The position numbers and the translations under genes are program-made. This document shows positions 13,101 to 26,300 of a DNA stretch of 64,000 nt, piece by piece. The stretch's first letter is position 1, and each line of letters starts with the position of its first letter. Source of the DNA: Dipteris shenzhenensis (Eukaryota > Polypodiophyta > Polypodiopsida > Gleicheniales); the NCBI GenBank assembly GCA_047967505.1, contig CM106541.1; one strand, 5' to 3'. Below the pieces are notes generated by a model. The model was not told the DNA's origin, made no database searches, and worked only from the letters and a program-made list of their open reading frames with translations.

Positions 13101-16100
13101 TAGTTTTGTTTGTCTGTCTGTCTATTTGTCTATCAATCTGACTGTGTTTTGTTTTAGATCCATCTTGTCCCTACCCTTGTGGACCCATATGAGGATATCA
13201 CTCGAGGAGGTGTGTCTCAGGATCTTTGTCTATCATGTCTTCTATCTTGTCTCTCAGTCTATCAGTCTTTATGTCTATCTTCTAGTTTTGTCTTTCTGTC
13301 TTACTCCTAGTGTCCACTTAAGGAGGGTGTTGGAGATAAGTGCACACTAAGTGTACTATTTCCCTAGTCTACATTTGTCTAAGTCTAGTCTAGTTTTTGT
13401 GTCTTGAGTGTGTGCCATGTGGCACCTCTACAATTATCCCATAAGCACTCTTGCTTTATGTCTTGTACTTTGGCCCATATATTCATGGGTCACATCATTG
13501 CAATCTATCTATCTAGCTTGTGTCTTGTCTACACTCTTCTCAAGGTACTTCTTGTCTTTCAATCTTGTTATTATTTCACTTCTAGTTTTCTAGTTTCTAG
13601 TTCTTGCTTCCATATTCCAATAGATATGTACTTGATCGCTGCAGTTGATATGGCGGGAATTGTAACCTGATATGTATGAATTTCTAGCAGATGAGCTTTA
13701 TGAATTATTCATCTTACATGAATATTGCTGACTTTACAAGTTTTTCCAATCTGTTTGAGAAAACAATGAAACTGATCTGGTCATAGGAGGCCTACGCAAG
13801 TTGGCTATTGGGGAGAACATCTAAAAGAGAATGTCCTTGTCAAGGATCCTCTTAGTCAATAAGACACCACCATGGGCCATGAGAAGTTATTTGTAAATTT
13901 CATACTTGGATTTTCTTGAGACGTGTTTGATGTGGTCAGTTGTTACCAATGGTGACATTGTGGATGCATTCGTGCAAACTGATGCCAAAGACCTGGCATT
14001 GAGAAACAATATTAACTTGGGGAACGGGATTGCTACCTTCTCATTATACAGTAATTGCAAAGACTGGAAGGATGTGATTTCAGACTTTGATAATGCCTTC
14101 AGGCATGCATTTTCTTGCACTATGACAATGTTTTGGCCATCATGGACATCATGAAATGGGAATAAGTTTGCTTATATTCAGTTTTAAATAAAGGCATCAT
14201 AGCAGGGTCATCATTACATATCTTACCAATAGTTCATGTAGGTAAATGGCTTCATTGATGGTAAGCATTCAGTTCTGCTGTAGAACTTATAAATTGTACA
14301 ACTGGTTTTCTCATGCATTTACAGAATTCTAATATGTGCATTTACTGAATTCTAATATGTTTTTGAACCATTTACCTGGCATCTGGTTAATACATCACAT
14401 TGTCACTAAGGCAAGTGACCAAGCTTGGTGAACTGTGAGTGCAGATAGTTTTACAATTGAATCTTGGGGCCTCTAGAAATGAATGACTTCTAGGTTTTTA
14501 TATCATGTTTTGAAAATATGTTATTCTCACTCTGAAAGTAGAAATCTTCTAATATAATGTGCAGAACTTGGAAAAAGGTGCAACTGTTGGAATCGATCCA
14601 TGGTGCATATCTATTGAAACTGCCCAGCGGTGGGAGCAGGCTTTTGCAAAAAATGGGCAAAAGCTTGTTCAGCTTGAAAGGAACTTGGTGGATGAGATTT
14701 GGGAAGATCGCCCCCAACCAGCTATCCTACCAGTGGCAATTCACCCAATACAATTTGCTGGGCGCTCATCAGAAGACAAGCTGAGAGAGCTGAGGGCAAA
14801 GCTTTCTCAAGAGAAAGCTGGTGCTATTGTCATCACGACTCTTGATGAGGTTTTTTTCTGTCTTAAAGTTTCTCACTGGTCTAGTGCAAATTTCTTTTGG
14901 TCCGATAAAGATGTATAATTTGTTTTGTCATAGTCCACAAAATGATGAATTTATGACAAATTCAGCTGAGGTGTCTAGTGGTTGTAATGTTCAGGTTGCA
15001 TGGCTTTACAATCTGAGAGGTCAGGATGTGTCCTACAATCCAGTTGTGCATTCATTTGCTATTGTGACACTGCATTCGGCTTTCTTCTATGTTGACAAGC
15101 GGAAACTCAGTCCACAGGTACTTTTCGAGACTCCATGCCATGGAATTCATCAGTTTACGTCTGTGGTCAGTTGAAAAAATTTCTTACTAGAGAGTTTGAG
15201 TGTGAAACTGGTGGGGTATAAGTATTCAGTGTATGATTAGAGCGCATGACGGATTTTGTTTTTTCAAGTATCCAGTGTATGCTTGTCATCTAGATAGATG
15301 AGACTGCTAGTAGAACAATGTGGAGATTTGTGTATGAAAATCTGCTGTAAGTTGACAACAGTGCATCGAGATTTGTTCCTTTGTCCAAGCACCATGGCTC
15401 TTCCTCAATGTGGTCTTAGCTAGCTGACGATTGCAAAACTGTATCATGGAATGGTTCAATAAGGGCTGACTCATGCAGATAAACATTCTTGTGTGTGCTG
15501 GCAGCATCTTGTCCCTTTGTCCTCTCATGTCTCATTCTCGTATGGCATGCTGATCTATAATCAAGTGGAGGGTGATCTGATGATAGACTGAAGAGCCTAA
15601 CTGAAGCCGAAAGGCTGATAGTTCAACTGCTGGAATCCACCTCATGCACTAGCTTCCAATCATTTCCTCACATATGGTGACTGCTTAAGCATTGTAAAAA
15701 GTGACATAGAGAAAGGTGCCACCACCATAGCAAAGGTGGAGTAAAGGATGCGATGAAAGCCATGTCTAGAGATGTATCTGTAATAATTGATGACTAGTGC
15801 ACAGGATTTGCTGATGAAGACACTTAGTCGGTGTGTAAAATCTTTTAAAATGAACTTACAAAAATAAAATTTAAACACTTGCACCTGTATAATAATAAAT
15901 GATGAGAGAGAAGTGAAATGGCATCTACAATGGAGTATTCACATAGCCTTATGTGAAATGGTCACAAATAGAAAGTGATCATGTCTGTCTCCACACTTTC
16001 ACAAGTGGAAGTACCATTCTGTTGACGGTATTGTTTGATTCTTCAACCCTCCCCTTCCTATATGCCATCAGATTGAATATGTTCACATCTCCATCCCAAC

Positions 16101-19100
16101 ATTTGTATGATGGTAGTCTATGAAAAAAGGGTACAGTTTAGCCGTTTTCCCTTTTGTGCTAGAGTGGAGAAGCACATAGGCTCTCCCATGATTCTTGACT
16201 AAGCATCACGCACCTTTTTTTTGGGCTCTCATTAACCATTCTCGTCTTGTGAAGACAGAAATTCGTGATTTCTTTCCCTGTAACACACTGAGGTGTAGTA
16301 AGAGGGATTACACTCGTAAAGGTGTGAAAGTGATTCATTACCTACAGTTGAAGGAGTAGAGAGCTACGTGAATCCTTGCATTTCAAATTTATGTCTAGTG
16401 ATTGTAAGTAGGGAAAATTTGCACCTGATGGGTTAAATTGAATTATGGCTTCTACAAGCATTATTCTGCTTGCACAATTATGTGTACACTTCTTTTTGTG
16501 GTTAAAGTGATAGAGAAAGAGTGTAATTTATGGCTAAAATCTCTTGCAGGTGGAAGAATACTTGACTTCGATAGGTGTTGAGATAAGAGACTATGGTGCT
16601 ATCTTGCCTGATGTACGGTCTTTTGCAGCTGGGGAAATGAAGGAAGGCTTGTCCGATAATGCTTGTCAAAGTGGGACATCGTGTAAAGAAAACTCTTTTG
16701 ATCAAAATGGTAAAGGAAGAAAGGACCGACTGGTCACAGAAGAAAATGATTATAAAAAGAATATAGAGGATAGAACTCATGGGGAGAGTGAAAAAGAACA
16801 GGCAGGTTCAGCTCTTGCAAATTCTTCAGGTCTGGTAAGTACAGCAGAGGATAAAAGTGGCCTTGTTTGGATGAATCCTGGAACTTGCTGTTATGCTCTT
16901 TATGCAAGGCTTCCCTCAGATAAAGTTCTGCTACAATCATCACCTTTGGCTCTGGCAAAGGCCTTGAAGGTAAAGTTATTGTCATTTGGCTTCCACAAAA
17001 TCCAATACTGCTTCTTGAAACATCATGCTGATATTATCTTGTGTTTTATGTTTGGCAAGTCGATAACTAAATAATTATTTATGGAATACGTAAGGCAAGC
17101 TTTTCTGATTGTCCTCGATAGTTGTTTTACTCATTTATCTACATTCATTTTACGACCAGATTTTCAGGCAGACTTTTGTATAAGATTGAATAAGCTTTTG
17201 TTTACCTTGCAAACAGTTCAGGAGCCAATATTTCTGACACTAAGATATTTGAGTTTGGTGTTCTGTGTGTCCTACCTTGGACTCGTGTTCCCTATGCTCT
17301 GCAACTCTCTGGATTCTGCATAGGGACAGAGATCTGCAGACTAAGTGCCCTTCACACATAGTTAGAAATACATGTGCGCACACACGTGAACTGCTGCAGT
17401 GGAAATGCCAAAATTTGCTCAAATGAAAGCTTACAACTCGGAATGCAGAAACTAAACTGCAAACACACGATTAACCTCACATATAGCAAGCCTTATCTGA
17501 GGAGGTGAGTAGGAGAAGCTTCCCTGAAGCCAGACTTCAGCCCCATCCTATGTGGCAGATTGACACAATGTCCCTAACGAAAATACATCAAACACATGCC
17601 TTAGGTTGAATGTTTTGATTTGATTGACTGCTATCAGTGTGCCCAATCACAATGCAGCAAACACATGCCATAGGTGCAATATTTGCATTTGATTGGCTGC
17701 CCTAGAGTGAGTGGCATGATGATGCATGCATGCGTGACAACTGGCAGGCCCACAAGAAAGAGACCAATGGACTGGTACCATGTCGCAGCTATCGTTTTGA
17801 TCCATGATGGATGTATAGGAGGGCTTGCAGCATCATGTGGCCCCTAAAAAATTTGTAACCCTTGTCCATGACATAATGTCACGGTCCACGGATGTCCAAC
17901 TTAGGACCTAAGGTCTATCTACCTTTTTTTAAATCCTAACCCAAAATTCCCCCAAGGGTAATTTAGTGAACTAACTGCACAGTTCACCACTTTTACCAAT
18001 AGAGCCTCAGATCACCATGGTGGCATGTGCCCTGCCTCGATTTGGAATTGGTCGGATGACATTATGAGCTGCCCTACATGTTCCCCGCCATTCCCTGGCA
18101 TTCCACCTTCTGGGACTTTCACCCCTTCTACGCCACGCCGACAAAAGTGCAAAACATCTTCACCTCTATGGCATTATGCAACTGTATGGCATCTGCACTT
18201 CTATGACATTATGCACATTGCAAACATCTTCATCGGTGTACATTTCAGTTTTCTATGGATTTCAAAAAATAAATTAAAGCTGAAATGGAAAGTTTAAAGC
18301 TGTTAGATGTGATTTTGTTTCCATATGATTTGATGATGTGTCATACGATGTGACATTCTCGTTCCCCCTTCTACATTTCCCCATCCCGAAATGTTTGCAT
18401 TTTTGCATTGGATGTTCCTAGACCGTATTCATTCTCCCCGGTAACTATGGTACCAGCACTACTCATCTCCCTCGCTGCAAGCTGCATAGATGGTGAGAGG
18501 GCCCTCCATGGTAATCTCTGTCGATGTGCATTTCTCTAGCCAAGCCATCTGACTTGGTCCATATAGGTAATAATTTGGAATGGGCATCTATGTGGAGGGG
18601 TCTTGTTTCAAACTCTGCTACGATAGTGTCATGTGGGGTACATCTCTTCTTCCGGATCATGTAAGATATCATCATGACTTATAACCTCCCCAAACTAGTC
18701 CATTTGTCCTCTCTAAGGTTTGCCACCCAAAAGACACCTGCATAAAAGGCCGTTAGTCAAACTGGAGAATCAAGGAGGCATGATTTTGTATTCATGCATT
18801 GGAACTATGCTTGGAAACATTGATTCTCCAATCTCCACAAAGAAGCATGTAGTCAAGCATGCCTTTTACGCCAGTTTCATGGTAAACTTAGGGCGTGTGA
18901 AAACGCTTCCCAAGTATACATAGAAGCTGACTATCCCACTGGCTCCCTTTTAAGTGCAGAAGCCTTGTGTTGAAGTCGAACATCAATAGTGTCGAAGATT
19001 TTAATCTTGGTTTTACCTAAATTGACCCTCCTGTCTGTGCCTTCAAAAAAGTCTTGCAAAGCTGTTATATATAACCTTGTGTATGAAGGGTGCAATGCAT

Positions 19101-20292
19101 CTCTAGTTTGAGTAATGAATTGCTCTGCCCATATACGTGTGTCCATGGGTGAAAAGAGAGTGACATCAAACTCTGAAAACATCATGAGAGTATGCCTCCT
19201 CTAGGGAGGACTAGAGAGAGAGCTGTTTATAAAAGCCATTCTAAAGAGGAAAGGATCTTTCAAAGGGAGTTCGTTCATAACTGATCCACTGTTGAAGAGT
19301 ACCAAATTTAACCACTCTATTACTGAGTTGAATTGGTGAATGCTGTCGATTCATGTTTATTCTATGTAGCACTGTTTGCTGTGTCAGCCTGAATGGAGGC
19401 ATTCTGTGATACAGCATCCGGTGGAGCTTGAAGGATTCAGAAAGTCACATATACGAGATGGGGCTGCAGTAGTTTCTTACCTTGCATGGCTTGACGAGAA
19501 GGTTTACCTTTTCTATCCTTATACCCAAGTTTTAATTCTCCTTAATAGTGCTGGGAAGCTGCATCTTCAGCTGCCAATCTTCTTATTCCCTTTCCAGCAA
19601 GTACATTATTTTCTTTAGAACTGAATGAAATTGTTGTTTAGAACTTGGAAAGAACTTCAGGGGTTCTGAAATTGCTTAAGAGGGTTGAAGGTTATGTAAA
19701 TTGTGAGAAGAGACATGTGAAAAGAAAGCCTTGCCTACAAGAACACTTTGAAACTTTTGGAAGTAGTCTCCTTTTTATTTCTTGTTTCCTTGATTCTTGC
19801 CAATGCTCTGAATGTATTATTTCCGGACCTGGTGTCGTTCTGACTCACAGCTTGCCTTCTTGTGTGAACCTTAAAATTTTTAGATGCAGGAACTTTATGG
19901 GGCTGCAGGTTACTTTTCTGAAAGCAAGGGTTCAAACAAAAGGAAACGCTTGTGAGGCCCCTTCTAACTTGTAGTTTAATATGATTTGCAGTATAATTCT
20001 TAAGTTGTAGAATTCAAAAACTCTGGCTTCTTTGTTCGGTGCATGGAGAACATAGGTCTTTGAAAGTGGCTACATTTCTGATTGAGCACTGAACTAAACT
20101 CATTGATGGGATCTTAGCTTTTAAGATGAACATTTATTCCAAGCCAATGTATGTGGAATATGGCATACGATTAGATAGAGTAAAATCCAGCTTCACAGTC
20201 AGCCTAAGTGCTGCGTCCCCCTAAACATCACAAATGTGCACGCAATGTGCAAACGCGTGTGCATGAACACAATCATGCACATGTGCATGTTT

Positions 20293-20337
<45 letters not shown>

Positions 20338-23300
20338 GTGTGAGAGAGAGAAAGAAAGAAATATTAATGTCCGCGGAAGGCCTCACGGGCCTATGGGACA
20401 AAGTACACCAAATAGAAGTGGAAACTCACACAAGCCTCAAAGGGCTGAAGCAAAGGGCACGCTAGGGCCCTTGCTGAGTGCTATGCTAATCTAAGCTATA
20501 GCTATGGATCCAAAAAACTCATTAACTCAAAAAAAACTGGAGTTGAGAGTCCGGCACTGAATCAAAAGCCAAAACCTGGCACCGTAGTAGCTGTTCTGTG
20601 GGCTGCAAAGATCTCCCGGATCTGCGTGTGTCGAGCTATCTCATGGTGTGGTGGAGGGCATGGTCTCCTCAACCTTTGTATGCAGTGCTATGTCAAGAAT
20701 GACTCCTCGTCTCGGGCAATTGGCTCTAAGGAGGAGGGTGGAGATAGGTCGAACCTCGATGGTGCATGCCCTGGTCCCTCGTCATGTGTGGACTCTACGT
20801 CACTCGGTTGACAGTACCATGTCATCTCCCTCCACTTATCCACAATGCTTGTAGGTTAGCTAGCTCCTCCTCCTCCACCCCATTGTGTCCTGGAGTCGGC
20901 TCAAAGCCATAGAAGTCTATGACATGTCGCTGCGCTCGGTCTTCCCCCACAGTCTGTGACGGTGTATCTTCTCGCTGTTGTCTAGTTTGACGTAGTAGCG
21001 TGTCTGAATGTGGTCTCATCTCAATCAAATAAAGCCCAATGCAGACTTGGTCTTGAAAATGGATCAGTTGCGTGAGAGTGGACCAAAGCCTTGTCCCTCT
21101 TGAAAGAGGCAGTGGTATCGCCCTCAGATCTTGTAGTAGGCTGGGCAGACACATAAGAAGTGGTCCTCTGTCTCAATTTTTCCCAGTGTGCATAACCTGC
21201 AAATCCGCTACTCTCTAGGTATCTCTGCAGCTCTACCTGCCTCAATCCCGAGCTGGTTTGATGAGACCCGCATCTGCCCGATGGCAATCCTCAGTGCATG
21301 TGAGGCTCCTCTGTCCTCAAGGTACCGGGCTCTAATGACGAGTCCATCCTTTGATGACCTCGAGAAATGGTTGCAATAGAATTGCACCTTGGTACGAAGC
21401 ATTGTCCCCCCCCCCCCCCCAAAGCATGTTATGTAATTGGAGGAGGTCTAATCGTATGATACAGTTAATCTCATCTCCAGGGATCGACTCGGGCGGTGCA
21501 TCCATGCTGTACAGGACGGGGGAGCCGGTCCATGACTGGCGAACAATGCGGATACACATGCATACCAAACCGTGTCGGCCTCACTCTCTGCTAGCTATAT
21601 GGACGACTGTAGTGCTAGTCTCGGTAATCTCCAGTGAGGTAAGGTCCATAGTCTGTGGAGGAAAGTCACTGTCTAAAAAAAGAGCATCAACCTGAAGAGG
21701 TGTCATGGAAAACTATGCCTGCACTATCTGATGGGGGGCTGAGGGCTTATTCCGCATCATCCTAGAACCCATAATCACCTATAGCCGCTCAAATCTCCTC
21801 CAATCTGTCGCTGAGAAGTCACTCCCGTGGAAGGGTGTTGCATGCATGGCAGTCAGTCTCACTAGTATGTCGAAAAGCCACCCCTTCGTAGGGGGTCCTG
21901 AAAATGTGCCTAAAAGCAATACCTCTCAAGTCGGGCTAAAGCTTCTTATCCGCATGTGACCATGTTATGGTTGTATGAGTGACCCTGAGGGTTGGCCTTG
22001 AGAAAATTGCCCCCAAGTATGCATAGGACTGCACGATCTCCACTGGCTCGCCTCGGTAAGTGAAACTATGTCGGGTTAGGTGTTGAAGATCATGACCTTG
22101 GCTTTCCCAAGGTTGACTGTCAAGTCTCTCTCCCTGCAAAACACCTCCAATGCCTTAGCAGTCCCTCTGGTGAGGATGATATAAGGACTATGTCATCCGC
22201 ATAGAGCAAAATCTATATCATTAAAGCTGCCAATAGTGATCCCTCACCTTCCAGACGGTCAATAAAAGATGTGATCTCATCAATATAGAGCCCAAAGAGA
22301 GTCAGTGATAGAGGACACCCCTGCTGCACATCGATGGTGCTCTCAATCCAGTTAGATAGACCTCTCGAGGCAAGAACTCTCCCTCTAACGGACTCATATA
22401 AGCTCATCACCTCCCAAATCAAGACCTCTAGGATCTGCATCTCCTGAAGCCTCTTGATTAGACAGGAGTGTGGGATAGTGTCGAAGGCCTTCTGGAAGTC
22501 TACAAAGCTAGCATAGACGATCTTGTCGTCTCAATGAGGGCTCTCAAAGTGAAGATGTGATCAAGGGTGGAGTGTTGTCGTTAGAAACCTGCCTGTCCTA
22601 GAGTCGGCTGTCCATGCGCCTCTGTGTGATTGCTAATCTCCCTTTGTAGTACCGATCCATAGATCTTAGCCAAAGTGTGGCCCCCCATCATGAGAGTATG
22701 GTAGTTCCCAATGTCCATGGGGTCCTCTGCTTTGTGTATTGGCACAATGGTGGTAGTGCTCCAAGAGGATGGGAAGCCTATCATCCAGCTCCCCAGCCTT
22801 CATCACTCCAAACAGCTCCCCTCCAGCCTCTTGTGTGCAGCCCTGAACACCTCCGGAGTTGGCACTGATCAGCCTCAGCCATTGGCCTTCAGTTCAGCCT
22901 CTTCGGAAGGTGTATACGCAGTACCACAGTTGAGGTTTCGGACCAGCAAACGGAGTAAGGTTAGGGTACTGTTTCAGCAACTTTTTACAGCTTTCTTTAC
23001 ATGTTTACACAGCTCACTTCTCAGCTCTATATTTCAGTCATCTCTCAGTCTCTTTAGAATCTATTACTCCTAGATTTCAGTCTCTCACTCATGCAGTAAC
23101 CCTGCATTCCGGTGGACAGCACAAGCCTCTTCCTTGCACTTGCAGAAGTGCCCTACATTGTTAGTATGGACAGCATCAAGGTCTCGGTATTGGTCGGCAT
23201 TGTCTTTGGGTCTGCTATACGTGTGCATACTATACTCTTCAGAAGCACGTTTCCGTGCTCTCTCAAAGAGTGTTATTTGTATTTCTCAGTTCTCTAAGTA

Positions 23301-26300
23301 GGTCTTCCTGCATCAACTCGAAGAACACTCATCCCAACTAGAAGAAAGCAGAGGACATCTGGACCAGACAAAACAACGTCTGGAGAAAAAAGAAGCAAAA
23401 AAGTCGCTGGAAGAAAGAGGAACCACATATTTTGAAAAACTGCTCTTGTTGATGCGTGAGGAATGCAAGAATGAGGAGGCACTGCGATGCGTGGAGCTTG
23501 CCCAGGCAGAGAGGCAACAAAAGCTAGATGGAGAGGCGATGCTTCTCTAATACAAATAGATGTTAGCCACTATGCAGGCAAGTTTGAGCGCAACAACAGT
23601 CACCGCCATAGCTTCGTCATCGACAAAGGTAACACCACTCACCCAGTCCACTCCAAGTTTCGTTAAGTACGATGGTAAGTGTGACAACTATTCTTCAGTT
23701 CATTCATCAGCTCGTAGCTCATTTTTCGCTATCGCGGATTAAAGATGAGCAAGACAAAGTCCACCTAGCAGCCTCTCATTTTACCGGTGAGGCGGTTACC
23801 CGGTGGCAACATTGGGCTAGTAAGCATACGAACCCCTAACAACTTTTAAGACGAATTTTGTTTGGGTAACGTTTGTTATCGACCTCAAAGCTCGTTTTCT
23901 ACCGTTGCAGTATATGCGTAACTTGGAGGATGAGTTCTCTCGTCTCTCCGAAAATGGTTTGCCTGTGTTGACTTACAACAACCAGGTCATCACTTTGGCG
24001 CAGCAGTTGGGCGTGTCTGAGAGTGAGAAGATGAAGCAATTCATTCGAGGATTGGACAGTAACATCCGTTTTATCATCCGAAATTTTGGCTCGCCCGATT
24101 ACTAGCGGACGTTGACCCTCGCCCAGAATCAAAAGATGATGTTGAATGGAGGAAAGGCCAAGCAGGTCCAGAAAGATTCTAAAGCCTCGTAGCAGTCAAA
24201 CAACACAGCGGGTAAGGATAAGAAGAAGACAACCGGTACCAAAAGAAAGACGGCCATGCTTCTGGTCAAAAGAAGTCCAAGCCATAGATGATTCTGGATG
24301 AGAAGGCTAAAGCGAGCATTACGGGAGGCTATCTACAGCTCGACAAACAAAAGCGGTTCAACAATAATATCGTTGCTTTCATTGCCACTACATCGTTGGG
24401 CATGGCAAGAAGGATTGTCCAAAGTGGCTTGCGGAGAAGGTTGCAAAAGCGCCTAGTCCGTCGCCAATGTATTGGCTCTTCCAGCCCCGCCACCATCCTC
24501 AGTTACAAATGCCGTCTTCCCTGCTTTGAACGCCGTTCCCACGGTGGTCTTTCAAGGTAAGGAGCGCGACCTCTCAAACCAAAAGAAGGCGCTCATTTGA
24601 GCGTATGGCACAGCTACGGGGCATTAGTTCATTGTTCTATTCGACATGGGGAGTTCAGAAGATGCCATCTCCCCTCAGCTTGCCAAGACAGTGGGGTGCA
24701 CTTTGGTGCCTCACGAGTTTGCATTGGATGGGTTCACGCATGCGGCTTGCGCGCACACATCACTCATAAGGCCATCCATTTTACTTTTTCAGTTCAGAAG
24801 GCTATTTTTACGCGGGATTTCATTTTGACACCTTTGATGGGTGCGCCATGATCCTAGAAATTCAGTGCTTTCATGAGCATGAAACGATGCCTGATTGACG
24901 ACAGGACACCTTCACGATTGTGGAAGGTTTACCTGAGCTCGCCGAGATACGCGGTGATCGGAGCATACTAGGGATGTCATTAAAATCTCATATTCAAGTA
25001 GGTTGTGCCGTCGGCAAGGGTGCCATGTGTGCACTTGTTTATGTCCAGTGCCAGATCATTGCAGTTCAAGCTGCTCCTTCGATGGGGCAAGCCATGGAGT
25101 TCCAAGCTCCGAGATGATCTACGACCCCAACTACCTCTTGACAAACCGGAAGATCATCGTATTGATTTGATTCCGGACTCCACGCCTCCAAGTAACTTTC
25201 CTTACTGATTGTCTAAACTTATGGAGGGGGAATTAGAGCAACAATTGTCTCAGTTACTGCGTGCAGGGTTTATTAGACCATCATCTTCACCATTCGTTGC
25301 GCCCATTCTATTTGTGGCAAAGAAGGACACCCATTCTATTTGTGGCAAAGAAGGATAAGTCTGCACGATTATATGTAGACTACAGAGCACTCAACAAACG
25401 TACAGTGTGTAACAAGTTCCCTATGCTCGGCATCGAGTACATCTTGGAAAGACTCAATGGTGCAGTTTTTTCTCAAAAATCAATCTCAAGAGTGGCTACC
25501 ACCAAGTCCGTATTTTTGAAGCTGACATCCCATAGACGGCTTTTCGGACAGAGCGAGCTCTTTACGCGTTCGTAGTCATGCCATTTGGTCTAAAGAATGC
25601 ACCACTAGCGTTCAATAAGATGATGTCTCGGGTATTTGCATATTATGTTGGGAAGTGCCTGTTCATCTTTCTCGATGATATCCTTATATTTTCTGCTATA
25701 GTAGAGCAGCATATAAAGGATGTGCGATGTGCCCTACAATTGTTGCTGCGCGATAATCAGCTATACCTCAACGCAAAGAAAAGTGAGTTCGGGCTGATGG
25801 AGATCCAGTATTTGGGATACATGATTAGTGCTCAAGGGATTCGCTTAGACCCAGAGAAGATTCAAGCTATCACCAGTTGGGCTGTCCCGACGATAGCTCA
25901 AGAGATCCGGTCCTTTGTGGGTTTGTGTCAAGCCTACAGCTCACACATGGATAGATTCTCAACACATGTAGCCCCTCTTACAAATTTGTTAAAGGAGTTA
26001 AGACATGCATATATAAAATTCAAGTTACAGACAAAGCTTTGCAAGCCTTCCATGACTTACAACTATTAGCCACAATAGCACGAGCTATGAAGATCGCCTC
26101 TTGGGATGATCCATTTCTGGTAATTACAGACGCTAGCAATGTCGCCATCAGGGTAGTTTTACAGCAAGAGGATAGGCCTGTGGCATATTACAACAGATCG
26201 CTCAACGATGCCGAAAAGAACTATTCAGTTTATGATAGAGAGCTCCTCGGTGTCATCCAGGCATTAAAACATTGCAAGCCTTTCCTCCACGGACGGACTT

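Larger units (their letters stand above)
11071..13622 (+). mobile_element. Complete gag-only LTR retrotransposon (Copia-type, TR-GAG-like)
   Basis: A 2552-bp element with two 295-bp LTRs, a primer-binding site for initiator Met tRNA directly after the 5' LTR, a purine tract directly before the 3' LTR and a 5-bp target duplication. Its only protein is Gag. Protease, integrase and reverse transcriptase are absent, not merely decayed, since the Gag stop is followed by only about 320 nt of pyrimidine-rich 3' region. It must have been mobilised by a full-length Copia relative. LTRs differ at about six positions, five of them transitions, so it is fairly young. It lies in sense orientation in APP1 intron 2. 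Confidence 0.93.
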
